Shown here in pieces: positions 23,750 to 32,452 of a stretch of DNA of 32,933 nucleotides. The stretch spans positions 1-32,933 of the forward strand of contig JAJTHK010000112.1 in assembly GCA_021298895.1 (NCBI GenBank), read 5' to 3'. Every line of letters begins with the position of its first letter. The stretch's first letter is position 1. The notes below the pieces were generated by a model. That model ran no database searches and was not told where the DNA came from. It worked only from the letters and a program-made list of their open reading frames with translations. The position numbers and the translations under genes are program-made. This stretch comes from Luteolibacter sp. (GTDB lineage Bacteria > Verrucomicrobiota > Verrucomicrobiia > Verrucomicrobiales > Akkermansiaceae).

Positions 23750-24442
23750 TTGAATTTTAGATCGACCATCATTGGCATTGCTGCTTCCGCCATTCTACTG
23801 GCGGTTTTGGGAATGGCGCGCTTGTTTACGATTGAAGCGGACGTGCCCGATCTGACGATTCGTGAAGTGGATATCGCTACGTTTCAGCCTCCACCACCTC
23901 CACCTCCGATAGACGAACCACCACCAGATATTTCTCCACCTCCAACGCCGGCGCTCACCGAAGTCAGCGCTCTGCCCGACCCCACTCGAGTACCGATACC
24001 TCAAGCACAAGTGCCGATGGATATCACCGCTCCCGTGGAAAATTTCTTCACCGATCTCGCACCTGCTCCCCTACCCGTTGAGCCAGAAAAGGTGTCGCCA
24101 CGCACGACCATCCCAGCCCGTGTTCCAGCAAACCTGCCTCCTGTTAAAAAAACATATTACAATCCCAACGAACTCGATGGTATCCCGCGATTACTCCGCC
24201 ACGGATCTACAACTTTTCCTGAAAGCCTGGCTAAACAAGGTGTGAAAAGCGGAACTGTCACCTTTGAAGTCGAACTCTCTACCACCGGCTCGGTAAGCGT
24301 CCGCAGCGTCATCTCTTCCACCCATAAGGAACTCGTCGAACCCGCCCGCAAAGTCGCCGCTAGCGCCCGCTTCACCCCACCCAAACGCAACGGCCAAGCC
24401 GTCAAAGCCATCATGCGCTGGCCCATCGTCATCGAAAAATAA
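23750..24442 (+). CDS. tonB: TonB family protein
   Basis: Transfers energy from the ExbB-ExbD complex to outer-membrane TonB-dependent receptors. 230 residues with the three classical parts: an N-terminal signal anchor (about 6-25, IIGIAASAILLAVLGMARLF), a proline-rich periplasm-spanning stretch (about 48-130, with PPPPPPP and PPPDISPPPTP), and a C-terminal TonB domain (about 150-230, FPESLAKQGVKSGTVTFEV...RFTPPKRNG). The start is TTG at 23750. The frame is open to an ATG at 23624, but that extension overlaps exbD and is Cys/His/Arg-rich noise, while the next ATG (23813) would delete the membrane anchor. No TonB-dependent receptor is encoded in the window. Confidence 0.9.
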   Translation: MNFRSTIIGIAASAILLAVLGMARLFTIEADVPDLTIREVDIATFQPPPPPPPIDEPPPDISPPPTPALTEVSALPDPTRVPIPQAQVPMDITAPVENFFTDLAPAPLPVEPEKVSPRTTIPARVPANLPPVKKTYYNPNELDGIPRLLRHGSTTFPESLAKQGVKSGTVTFEVELSTTGSVSVRSVISSTHKELVEPARKVAASARFTPPKRNGQAVKAIMRWPIVIEK

Positions 24443-24449
24443 ATTTCCT

Positions 24450-25811
24450 ATGAACTCCCTAACAAAAATCTTCACTCTCGTTTCTGGCCTCTTGTTTCTG
24501 GTCTCTTCATTATCTTTCTCCGCAGACCCCCTCCCTCTCTCCACCTCTTACTGGAAAGACGAAGCCTTTTTAAAATCCTTCAACGGTTCCTACCGCATCG
24601 AAGCACGCATCGAACCCAACGTCTCCACCGAAGAACGCGGAATACTGGTTGAAATCCAAAACCTGATGGCAGAGGACAAACGCACTGCTGCTTTGGAAAA
24701 ACTGAAATCGAGCGAACTCACCAAATCCTCCCCCGCATTAACTTTCAATCTCGCAAACCTTTATTTCGAAACGGGTGATATCAAAAACGCGATCACCTCC
24801 TACCAATCCGCACTTAAAGAATACCCATCTTTCCGCCGCGCGCATCGCAACCTCGCACTCGCATACGTGCGCGAAAACGATCTTAAAAACGCCCTGACTC
24901 ACCTCACCGAATCCATCCAACTCGGCGACGCCGAAGGCTCAACTTACGGTTTGTTAGGTTATTGCCGACTATCTCGCGAAGAGTTCGACAGTGCCTTACA
25001 AGCGTATCGCCTGGCTCAAGTCACCGAACCCGATGTCGCTGAATGGAAGGCAGGAATCGCTCAATGCCTCCAACACCTCGATCAGAATACTGAAGCGATC
25101 GCACTGTTAGAAGAAGTCATCCGCCAACGCCCTCTGGAATCCTCCTACTCCATTCTCAAAGCCAACATCCACCTTGAGCTCGATCAACTCGATGATGCGG
25201 TCAAAGCACTCGAACTTCCCTTCCGCCTCAAATTACTTCCACCGGATCCAACCTTGCTGCTCGCCGATCTTCATCTCCGCGCCAATCGAAAAACATCCGC
25301 CCAAACCACCATCGAAGCGGCGTTTTCTAACAAGACAAGTCCGCCATCCACCTCAGCCATCCTACGCGTTATTAACACCGCCAGCTCACAGGAAGATTGG
25401 AAACTCGTGAAATCCCTTTTCGAACAGACCCAATCCGAAAAATCCGACCGTGCACTCGGCATCGCAAAAGCCCGTTATCTCATTGCCTCCAATGAAGACA
25501 TCGCCGCAGGTGTTGCAGCACTTCGCAAACTCACTCAAGAAGACCCCACCGACGGCCAAGCCCTCCTTGCTCTCGCCAAACATTTGGCAGAAACCAAACA
25601 ACCCGAGTCCGCCGAACTGATGTTCGAACGCGCCACCGCAGACCCCACTACCGCCTACGAAGCATTTGTGGAACTCGCCCGCCTCCACGTTTCCCAATCC
25701 CACTACGCCGAGGCCCTCGCTGCCATCGACAAAGCCCTAGCCCTTAACCCCACCGAGTCCCTCCGCACCTACCGCCAGGCCCTTCAGAAAACCCTAGCGG
25801 CGGCCGAGTGA
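24450..25811 (+). CDS. TPR-repeat periplasmic protein of the TonB cluster
   Basis: 453 residues with a signal peptide (about 1-25, ending SFSA) and many tetratricopeptide repeats. Clear copies start near ALTFNLANLYFETGDIKNAI (about 97-116), RAHRNLALAYVRENDLKNAL (about 131-150), STYGLLGYCRLSREEFDSAL and EWKAGIAQCLQHLDQNTEAI. A last one, AFVELARLHVSQSHYAEALAAIDKALALNP, lies near the C-terminus. It ends the DUF3450-ExbB-ExbB-ExbD-TonB series, 7 bases after tonB. Such proteins are required by TonB2-type systems in some marine bacteria. It converges with darG, leaving only 29 bases between their stops and no clear terminator. Confidence 0.88.
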   Translation: MNSLTKIFTLVSGLLFLVSSLSFSADPLPLSTSYWKDEAFLKSFNGSYRIEARIEPNVSTEERGILVEIQNLMAEDKRTAALEKLKSSELTKSSPALTFNLANLYFETGDIKNAITSYQSALKEYPSFRRAHRNLALAYVRENDLKNALTHLTESIQLGDAEGSTYGLLGYCRLSREEFDSALQAYRLAQVTEPDVAEWKAGIAQCLQHLDQNTEAIALLEEVIRQRPLESSYSILKANIHLELDQLDDAVKALELPFRLKLLPPDPTLLLADLHLRANRKTSAQTTIEAAFSNKTSPPSTSAILRVINTASSQEDWKLVKSLFEQTQSEKSDRALGIAKARYLIASNEDIAAGVAALRKLTQEDPTDGQALLALAKHLAETKQPESAELMFERATADPTTAYEAFVELARLHVSQSHYAEALAAIDKALALNPTESLRTYRQALQKTLAAAE

Positions 25812-25840
25812 CAGGACAACAAAGGATAAACTGTTCAGAG

Positions 25841-26944
25841 CTAACTATCAGAATGCATATCTGGTGTAGCATCGATCCAGCCCAGCATATTAAGACTCAT
25901 GATCCCTTCCCGGATGGCAATCTTACCCTGATCGTTGTCCCATTGCGGCTTCCAGTGGAGTATATAATCCAAAATCTGTCCCTCGGTCATGGCCGCACCG
26001 GCCTTTTCCGCGAGTTGCCTTGAAGCGAATAGCACCGTGGAAACCTCCTCGGCTTGGGCCGTCGAGCCTATACGGCTAAAAAGATCCACCGTCTTTGAAA
26101 TTTGCGGTTCATATGCCTCAAGCTCTTTGCGGAACGTACTGACTTCCTTCGCGAATTTTTCGGATACGCGGATTCGCTTCATCGAGCCTAGGGATTCCTC
26201 TACCCACCAATTCTTATTTGCAAGAACGGTCAACAACTCACTCATCTCAGCTGCGAACGGCCCGAAACTCCCCTTCCCATATTCCAAACCAGTTGGGATT
26301 CCTTGATCTGTGAGAATGTATCCGATTTTCTGGAATATCGTCCTGCCTACCGGGCGAGCATAAGACTGCTCTTGCAACCTCCTTACGACCTCAAGCATGG
26401 CAACCCAGCCCGGTTGGATTCTGCCGCGCTGACGACCACGCTCCGCGCTCGGTATCAGGGAATCCTGTGCCAGAAACTCCTTGGTCAAGTGCTGTTTCGG
26501 AGTTCCAAAAGGAGCGTAAACTTCAATCTCAATATCGAGACCACCCAACTTCCTATAAATCAGCGGGCCGACATCGGACCACTCCAGCCCTCCGTTACCA
26601 CAGCCGAGGGGAGGAAAAGCCACCGATCTGATGCCCCATTGCTTGGCATGTTTGGCGAAGCAATCCAGACCTGCCTCGATATCGGACATCCGGGAAGCGG
26701 ACTTCCAGTGATCTTTCGTTGGAAAATTCACGATCGAGGCTCCAGCAAGATCCTTATAAATGTATGGTTCACCCAGACGAACCTCATTTGCATCGCAGCG
26801 GTGCCGATAGTCTTCATACATGGCCGGATAACGATTCTTGAAAGTCTCCGCCACCCCTTTACCCATGATACCGACACAGTTTACCGTATTAACCAGGGTT
26901 TCTACCTTGGTCTGGAATAGGTCGCCTACGAGGAATCGAATCAT
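25841..26944 (-). CDS. darG: DarG: macro-domain antitoxin, DNA ADP-ribosyl hydrolase
   Basis: Antitoxin of the DarTG system: it removes ADP-ribose that DarT attaches to DNA bases and also binds the toxin. 367 residues. The N-terminal macrodomain (about 1-155) shows VGDLFQ (6-11), NTVNCVGIMGKGVAETF (19-35), FPTKDHWK (74-81) with K77, the position of the catalytic lysine in characterised DarG, and PPLGCGNGGLEW (111-122). The C-terminal half (about 190-367) matches the conserved DarG extension, starting LEVVRRLQEQ and YARPVGRTIFQKIGYILTDQGIP. The start at 26944 gives the canonical MIRFLVGDLF. It follows darT after 15 bases on the same strand, the usual toxin-antitoxin order. Confidence 0.93.
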   Translation of the reverse strand: MIRFLVGDLFQTKVETLVNTVNCVGIMGKGVAETFKNRYPAMYEDYRHRCDANEVRLGEPYIYKDLAGASIVNFPTKDHWKSASRMSDIEAGLDCFAKHAKQWGIRSVAFPPLGCGNGGLEWSDVGPLIYRKLGGLDIEIEVYAPFGTPKQHLTKEFLAQDSLIPSAERGRQRGRIQPGWVAMLEVVRRLQEQSYARPVGRTIFQKIGYILTDQGIPTGLEYGKGSFGPFAAEMSELLTVLANKNWWVEESLGSMKRIRVSEKFAKEVSTFRKELEAYEPQISKTVDLFSRIGSTAQAEEVSTVLFASRQLAEKAGAAMTEGQILDYILHWKPQWDNDQGKIAIREGIMSLNMLGWIDATPDMHSDS

Positions 26945-26959
26945 TTGTTCAAAAGAACA

Positions 26960-27544
26960 CTATAAAAAGAAAAACGGACTGTCGATAGTTATTTCGCCTG
27001 AAAATCCAAGCCCTGCCAAGGAGTATTTTGCGGATTCGTTCGCCACCAATGCCCCGTAAATCATTTCCGGTGGCACCCGCCCAGGCACGAGGATCTCGGC
27101 GCATTTATGAAACTTCAGCCGACTTTTTTCCCGAGGATCGGGATGGTTCCAATCCGTGCAGTAAATTTCCTCAAAAGGCAGTTGCTTGATTTCGCTGTAT
27201 CCGAAAAAGCGCTGGTATCTTCTGCTACCTGCATTTCCATCCGTAAAGACCACCCCCGCACTGCGCCCAATGCGGGAATCTACTCTGAGTACGCACAGTG
27301 CGTCGCGATCTGCTCGCCTTTTGTAAAGCATAGGATTGCGCGCGTGGAAATAGAGGTTCGCATACTGGTGGAGGAGAAGACCCCCGGGAACCTCCTTATC
27401 GTGCCGCACCGCCTGCACTTCTTCCATCGCGACCGACTCGTGTTCCAGCTTTGCCGCTTCCTCGTTGCAAAGAATGCCATGCAGCATCACCGATGGCACA
27501 TTTGCTATCGGCATAATGCAGTGGAATTCCGTGATCTTACGCAT
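26960..27544 (-). CDS. darT: DarT: DNA ADP-ribosyltransferase toxin
   Basis: DUF4433-family toxin that uses NAD+ to ADP-ribosylate bases on single-stranded DNA, blocking replication; known to act as a phage-defence or abortive-infection toxin. 194 residues, slightly short for the family. Seen are FHCIMPIANVPSVMLHGIL (7-25; the NAD-binding His region), a conserved arginine near R47 with VPGG (52-55), NPMLY (70-74), FTDGNA (100-105), and the catalytic KCAEILVP (147-154), in which E150 corresponds to the invariant glutamate. The subgroup (DarT1 or DarT2, guanine or thymine target) cannot be read with confidence. The gene is separated from the large protein gene upstream by 138 bases, enough for its own promoter. 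Confidence 0.92.
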   Translation of the reverse strand: MRKITEFHCIMPIANVPSVMLHGILCNEEAAKLEHESVAMEEVQAVRHDKEVPGGLLLHQYANLYFHARNPMLYKRRADRDALCVLRVDSRIGRSAGVVFTDGNAGSRRYQRFFGYSEIKQLPFEEIYCTDWNHPDPREKSRLKFHKCAEILVPGRVPPEMIYGALVANESAKYSLAGLGFSGEITIDSPFFFL

Positions 27545-27682
27545 CGGTTTGTGTGTTGGAGGAAACCTATCTATTCAGTATCAGCATAGCCGACAACAGC
27601 CAGCCATGAAAGATTCGTGATACGCTTAATCTGACTGCGACTGCGCATTCCATCAATTCCAAAACCGAGATAACGTGTTTAA

Positions 27683-30600
27683 TCACTCATTTTCATGTCT
27701 CTCCTCATCCATCAAAAACTCAAAGCATCCTCGGCGTAGGAGAATTTCTTGAACTTCTGTGGCGTGTTGTTGGGTTTGTGGATCTTCGGAGTTCAGGGCG
27801 CTTTTCAGGACTGGGATCAGTTCTTTGTCTCGGTAATACCAAGTGTTGCTGTCATTACTTAGTTGTAGAATGTGTTTGAAGATTTCAAGGCGTCCTTTGA
27901 GTTCGTTTGGCTCTGTGTGTTGATTAAGCAAGTCGCGGATGTAGATCAAATGCTCTGGGGCTTTTTTGCATAGTTTCAACGCGCGGACGATTTGCTCATG
28001 TCTCCATGTGAAATCCATGGCTTGGATTTCGATCCAGCGGATGAAGCTTCCAACCTCTTTGAGAATATCCTCATCGGTCAATTCTTCGGACTTTTGCTTT
28101 TCCTCAATATCCTGAATCCTTAGATCCCAGATCTGCTTGAGACGATGCAACATCTGCGTCAGATCATCACTGGCTTTTTCGTTTTTGAAGATGCGGGAGA
28201 TTTCGCCGATGGTTTCTGCTCGTTGATGAGGATTCGCGATTCTGAAGAAGCGTTTCAAGATACGAACGCCGCTTTCTGGCGTGCCATACATGTCATTCCA
28301 AAAATAGAAGCATAGATGCAGACCCAAACGCCCACCGTAATCGTTTCGATCACGCTCATCTTCTTCCGTCTCCAAATTTTTAGCGTGGAGTAAGCCTAAG
28401 GCTCTGTCGGGATAATCGGGAAAGACTTCAAGAAGCTGGTTCACCCAAGTTCCATATTTGATATGTGCGACGATAAAGGCTTCCGTCATCTCCGGCTTGT
28501 CATTAGGCATGAGGACTTCCGGCTCTTGTTTGAATTGCTCCGCATAGAGATAAAGCACAGCCCGTAAGCGAGCCCCCATGACGGCGAATAAAGCCGGTGA
28601 AACATCAGAATCGCACAAAACCTTGCAGATCGTCTCGTAAATCCACGTTTCAGGAGGAACCTTTTTGCTGTTCTTTTGTCTGATGGCTAAAGCCAACAAA
28701 GCCTCTAGTGCCGAGCCTTTTACGCTGTTAATGGCGTAAGACAGCCAATCATCGAGATTAGGATTCTCCCTGCTTTCGGTGAGGTCTGGTTTGAGCAAAA
28801 TCGTTTGTAAAACCTCACCCACGCGTTTTTCATAGCCTTGAGGGATTCCTTGCTCCCTTTGGATGACATTCTCCATAAATTGGACAACGACACGTCGAGG
28901 CCAGTTCCAGACGTTCTGTTTATATTCATCCAATGCAGCCGGAGAATCATCATTTGAAAGCTCCAGAATCCGATCCACGATCCCGAACCAAGCAACCCAC
29001 TGATCGGGCTTGGGCTCTTCAGTGGAGGGTGCTGCTTTTTTCTCTGATGTAATTCTCTGCGTTGCGGCATCCAGCAATTTGGATAAAATTTCGGGACGCT
29101 TGATGTTTTTCCACCACTCAGAGCTCGCTGAAAATCGCTCAGGGTTCTGCGTAAATAAATTCGAAAACTCACGGCCGAGTTCGCCTACCGTTTCTTCGAT
29201 CGCTTCGCCGCCAGTTTCGCGCCAGTCATTCTTTGGAAGCCAGTCATTCAAAAATTTCCAGATAGCCATATCGTTCATTGCTGCCAACTCTACTGTTGTC
29301 GCTGGCGTAACCGATTTTACCGAGTAGGCCCTGCCGGATTTGAAAGGCTTGTAATCTTGTAGGGCAAGCTCGCCGGGAAACTCTTTGGTGAGCTCTTCAT
29401 AAACCACTTTTTGTTCCTGAGAGAGCAACGGCGCGATTGGCTGGAGTTGCCTCCGTTGGAAGCGCCGTATCATGACATCATCGATATCCGTTTTCTCATT
29501 CTTTTCGATAGGTCCTTCCATGACTTTTTCGAAAAAGTCATTCACCTCACTCTGGGTGAGAAATTCGGATCCATATTTTTTCACATGGGCATCGAGAAGC
29601 TGTGCCATTTCGTAGCCATGCGAACCATTGTAGGAATTCATCGAGGGTATTTCTGCTAAGACATCGGCTTTTGCCCATGCCAGAGATTGCTCTGGAAAAT
29701 CCGCGTATAGTTGCCAGCGCAGGCGTTTGAAAAGCTCCCAACTGTTCGAACGAAGAAGTTGATCAAATTCGCCGATTTGTTGTTCATCTTGTTTGAGATA
29801 AATAGCCCTTCCGAGCTGATAAAGACGCTTTAACAAAATGCCAGCTTGGAAGTGATCGTGAAAAACCGTCTGCTTAAAATCTTGAAACCAGTAGGTATAT
29901 TTGTCGTAGGTCTGTTGATTCTGAAGACGTCTCCAGAATTTTAGTGCATAGAAATAAATGTTTCGGAATTCTTGCTCACGTGCGACTTCCAGCGGCACAA
30001 GGAACTTACTTTCGATCTGCTCCAACAAGTATTTCGTCATCATGCGATCCTGTGGATCAGGATGCATCATGTTGCAGATGTATTTTTCGAGGATTTTCAA
30101 TACCACCGTGTAACATCCCTGACGCACCCAGTTCGCAAGGACGTCTTCCAGAAATACGTAACGCCCAGCTTTATCCCGTAAAAGATTACATAACACTTTT
30201 GCGCAACGCTCAGAGTATGTTGCATCTGGGATGCTCGCCATGCATCGCATGATTTGATCCATATTAAATTCACCAAGATCCTTGGGTAGGCTTTCTAAAA
30301 TGCTGCATACCTCATCAGGAGCAATGGGGGCTAAACGTACCAGGGTATTCAGAACCGGATCGTAGCGTCGCGCGGCTGCTTGGTCGACTTTCCCGCCAAA
30401 ATCCAGAAGCCCGATTCCTTTGCAAAACTTCAACCAAACGGGGTCTTCGATTTTTTGAAGAAAAAACAGTAGGTTAGAGGGATTATGTGTGATCAGCCAT
30501 TTCAATCTTACCTCACTCTCCTTATCGCCAGGATTTTGAATAATGCCTGTTATCTCTCTTTGCTGCTCAGCTGTCGCAGGACTTAAATATGAAATGATGA

Positions 30601-31177
30601 GCTGTTCGAATAACGATAGTTTGGCTTGAAAATCTTCCTTCGAGGGGTGGATGTTATGATGCGCTACTCCCTGAAAGAAACTCACTGTATCTTTAAATTC
30701 ATCATCTTTATCCTTTCGTAAAAGTTCAGCTTGTAATTCCGCGCTAGGATGATGTTTTGAAAATGCTACTCCAAGTCGACGGGTACGAGGAGTAGCTTCC
30801 GCTACTTTACGTAGTGCATCCAACCGACTGAGTTGTTTGGCTAGGGCTTTATTAATCTCTTTATCATTCCAACCCTCTTTGTAGCTTGCGTCTTTGATTC
30901 TTAGGATCGCAACCGCCACATCACGAGCGACCGGAAGCGGGCTATCATATGCAGTTATCCCAAGCCTACTCGGCAAACAGTCGGTAATTTCTCTAAGTGA
31001 GTGTGCTGCTTGAGCAATTGCGTCCTCACCGTTTGCCCGAAGGGTCAATAATGCGCCTAAATACCATCTACCAAACTGATTCTCCCCTTCAGATAAATTC
31101 TCCAATATTCCGTAAACTCTGTTTTCCTGTGTAGTGAGGATAATCGGTTTAGGATTTGACTCGGGAAGACTATCCAT
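27683..31177 (-). CDS. Large helical protein of unknown function in the hsdMS operon
   Basis: 1164 residues, soluble, almost entirely helical by composition. I do not recognise a named family. About residues 15-205 form an N-terminal module with QAAHSLREITDCLP (56-69) and VSFFQGVAHHNIHPSKEDF (165-183). I recall similar segments in N-terminal domains of large defence-island proteins, but cannot confirm it. From about 220 on there are helical repeat-like segments (THNPSNLLFFLQKIEDPVWLKF at 230-251), ending in a block with LNSEDPQTQQHATEVQEILLRRG. No Walker A, nuclease, helicase, TIR, SIR2 or protease motif is seen. No HEPN Rx4-6H motif is visible in the N-terminal module either. The start is 3 bases after hsdS, so it is translationally coupled to a type I specificity gene. 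A sensor or effector role in defence is plausible but is inference. Confidence 0.8.
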   Translation of the reverse strand: MDSLPESNPKPIILTTQENRVYGILENLSEGENQFGRWYLGALLTLRANGEDAIAQAAHSLREITDCLPSRLGITAYDSPLPVARDVAVAILRIKDASYKEGWNDKEINKALAKQLSRLDALRKVAEATPRTRRLGVAFSKHHPSAELQAELLRKDKDDEFKDTVSFFQGVAHHNIHPSKEDFQAKLSLFEQLIISYLSPATAEQQREITGIIQNPGDKESEVRLKWLITHNPSNLLFFLQKIEDPVWLKFCKGIGLLDFGGKVDQAAARRYDPVLNTLVRLAPIAPDEVCSILESLPKDLGEFNMDQIMRCMASIPDATYSERCAKVLCNLLRDKAGRYVFLEDVLANWVRQGCYTVVLKILEKYICNMMHPDPQDRMMTKYLLEQIESKFLVPLEVAREQEFRNIYFYALKFWRRLQNQQTYDKYTYWFQDFKQTVFHDHFQAGILLKRLYQLGRAIYLKQDEQQIGEFDQLLRSNSWELFKRLRWQLYADFPEQSLAWAKADVLAEIPSMNSYNGSHGYEMAQLLDAHVKKYGSEFLTQSEVNDFFEKVMEGPIEKNEKTDIDDVMIRRFQRRQLQPIAPLLSQEQKVVYEELTKEFPGELALQDYKPFKSGRAYSVKSVTPATTVELAAMNDMAIWKFLNDWLPKNDWRETGGEAIEETVGELGREFSNLFTQNPERFSASSEWWKNIKRPEILSKLLDAATQRITSEKKAAPSTEEPKPDQWVAWFGIVDRILELSNDDSPAALDEYKQNVWNWPRRVVVQFMENVIQREQGIPQGYEKRVGEVLQTILLKPDLTESRENPNLDDWLSYAINSVKGSALEALLALAIRQKNSKKVPPETWIYETICKVLCDSDVSPALFAVMGARLRAVLYLYAEQFKQEPEVLMPNDKPEMTEAFIVAHIKYGTWVNQLLEVFPDYPDRALGLLHAKNLETEEDERDRNDYGGRLGLHLCFYFWNDMYGTPESGVRILKRFFRIANPHQRAETIGEISRIFKNEKASDDLTQMLHRLKQIWDLRIQDIEEKQKSEELTDEDILKEVGSFIRWIEIQAMDFTWRHEQIVRALKLCKKAPEHLIYIRDLLNQHTEPNELKGRLEIFKHILQLSNDSNTWYYRDKELIPVLKSALNSEDPQTQQHATEVQEILLRRGCFEFLMDEERHENE

Positions 31178-31180
31178 AAT

Positions 31181-32452
31181 CTAAGTTGTAGTGGTATCAA
31201 CTCTCACCTGCCCGTTCATGAGCATCGGCAGGAGCCAGTCGCGGAGTTGGGCGAGTTCTTGGTTTTGTTGGTGGTTGTTGAAGATCATTTGATGGGTTGA
31301 ACCAATTGCAGATTCGTAGGCTTTCAATAGTTCGTCGTCGGGCGGCATGGTAACTTTTAATGTGCGTAAGTCATCGCGATTGATGGAACCAAAGGTTGTG
31401 CCGTCTCCGTTGCGTCGCGCGAAGACAGATTGAAGGTTTTGTAGAACTTGGAGTAAAAAGCTCTCGTGAGAAGTCTTGCTTGAGAGAGCTGCTAAACCTC
31501 GACCTATCGCACAATCTTCTGGAGCGATATTGAGTGTTCCAACGGGAGCTCGTACGCTCAGAAGAATTGAGCCTTTATGTGCGTGGCGCGTCGGTGCAGT
31601 CGTGAATTGACGCGGTGTTGGGAAACGCCATCCAAAGTCAGTCGATCCCTGAAAGAAAAGGTATCCTTTGCCTTCCTCATTGTAGGTGTTACCTGGAGGT
31701 GATTGGCCCATTGTGACATTTGCAATATCGGCAAGCTCTTTCACCTCCCACCCCACCGGGATCTCGCGTTTGAGTTGGGGATCAAAGACCATGGGGCAGC
31801 CGGAGGAGCGGTAGGGTTTTCCGGTGAGGTGGGGTTTGCCGAGGGCGGCGGCTTGGGCGGCGCTGATCGGGAAATCATGCTGCACGAACCAATAGTCGTA
31901 GAGCAACTTCGCCATTCCCTCCAACTCGGCGTTGATGCGGTTGTTGAGTTCGATCTTGGCGTCGAGGGCGGAGAGGACGGCTGCAATACGACTTTGCTCA
32001 GCTAATGGAGGGTAATTAAACTCCACTTGTTTGAGAGAATATCCGGTCAGGTGCTTGATGGTTGACCCAATGAAATGCTTTGACAGTTCACCGCTCCTTC
32101 CAGCAAGCAGGAAGCGATAATAGACGAACTCGTTACTGTAATTCTTATTGGTGCGAACTCTATGAATTGCCTTCTGAATTTTCATTTGGGGGACTTCCCC
32201 TCTCCAGATTGCACAGCGTCCGGGTTCGCCGCCCTCGCAAACAACAAGGTCTCCAGATTCCAAGCCGTAACGCTCACTCTCGCTCTCCTCAAAGCGCATT
32301 GTGCTCAGATTTGAGAGATCGAAGCCACCCCAACGGAGGTTAACATTCGCCAGATATGGTTGCAGTTCTCCCTTGTTCTTTTCCTTGTCCAGCATCTTTC
32401 CAAGACACATCTCGGCAATATCACCGAGCTTAGCGGATTTCCACTCACTCAT
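31181..32452 (-). CDS. hsdS: Type I restriction-modification specificity subunit
   Basis: DNA-recognition subunit of a type I methyltransferase; it sets the split target of HsdM2S. 423 residues with two target-recognition domains and two conserved helical spacers. TRD1 is at about 5-150, ending IKHLTGYSLKQVEFNYPPLAEQ. The central helices LSALDAKIELNNRINAELEGMAKLLYDYWFV are at about 160-195. TRD2 is at about 230-380, with ANVTMGQSPPGNTYNEEGKG and FQGSTDFGW. The C-terminal helix ends LRDWLLPMLMNGQVRV. The start overlaps the hsdM stop by 8 bases (ATGAGTGA), the common coupling in these operons. The target sequence cannot be inferred. Confidence 0.94.
   Translation of the reverse strand: MSEWKSAKLGDIAEMCLGKMLDKEKNKGELQPYLANVNLRWGGFDLSNLSTMRFEESESERYGLESGDLVVCEGGEPGRCAIWRGEVPQMKIQKAIHRVRTNKNYSNEFVYYRFLLAGRSGELSKHFIGSTIKHLTGYSLKQVEFNYPPLAEQSRIAAVLSALDAKIELNNRINAELEGMAKLLYDYWFVQHDFPISAAQAAALGKPHLTGKPYRSSGCPMVFDPQLKREIPVGWEVKELADIANVTMGQSPPGNTYNEEGKGYLFFQGSTDFGWRFPTPRQFTTAPTRHAHKGSILLSVRAPVGTLNIAPEDCAIGRGLAALSSKTSHESFLLQVLQNLQSVFARRNGDGTTFGSINRDDLRTLKVTMPPDDELLKAYESAIGSTHQMIFNNHQQNQELAQLRDWLLPMLMNGQVRVDTTTT

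Noticed and set aside
24191-24544. 117-codon minus-strand frame over tonB
   Set aside because: It is antisense to the TonB C-terminal domain, with Gly/Phe/Asp-rich composition typical of a shadow.
25989-26920. Plus-strand frames inside darG
   Set aside because: They lie antisense to a gene with clear macrodomain motifs and show no recognisable features.
27683-31177. HEPN nuclease motif in the N-terminal domain of the 1164-residue protein
   Set aside because: His pairs are present (VAHHNIHPS, SKHHPS), but no Rx4-6H motif is found in the N-terminal 210 residues, so a HEPN assignment is not supported.
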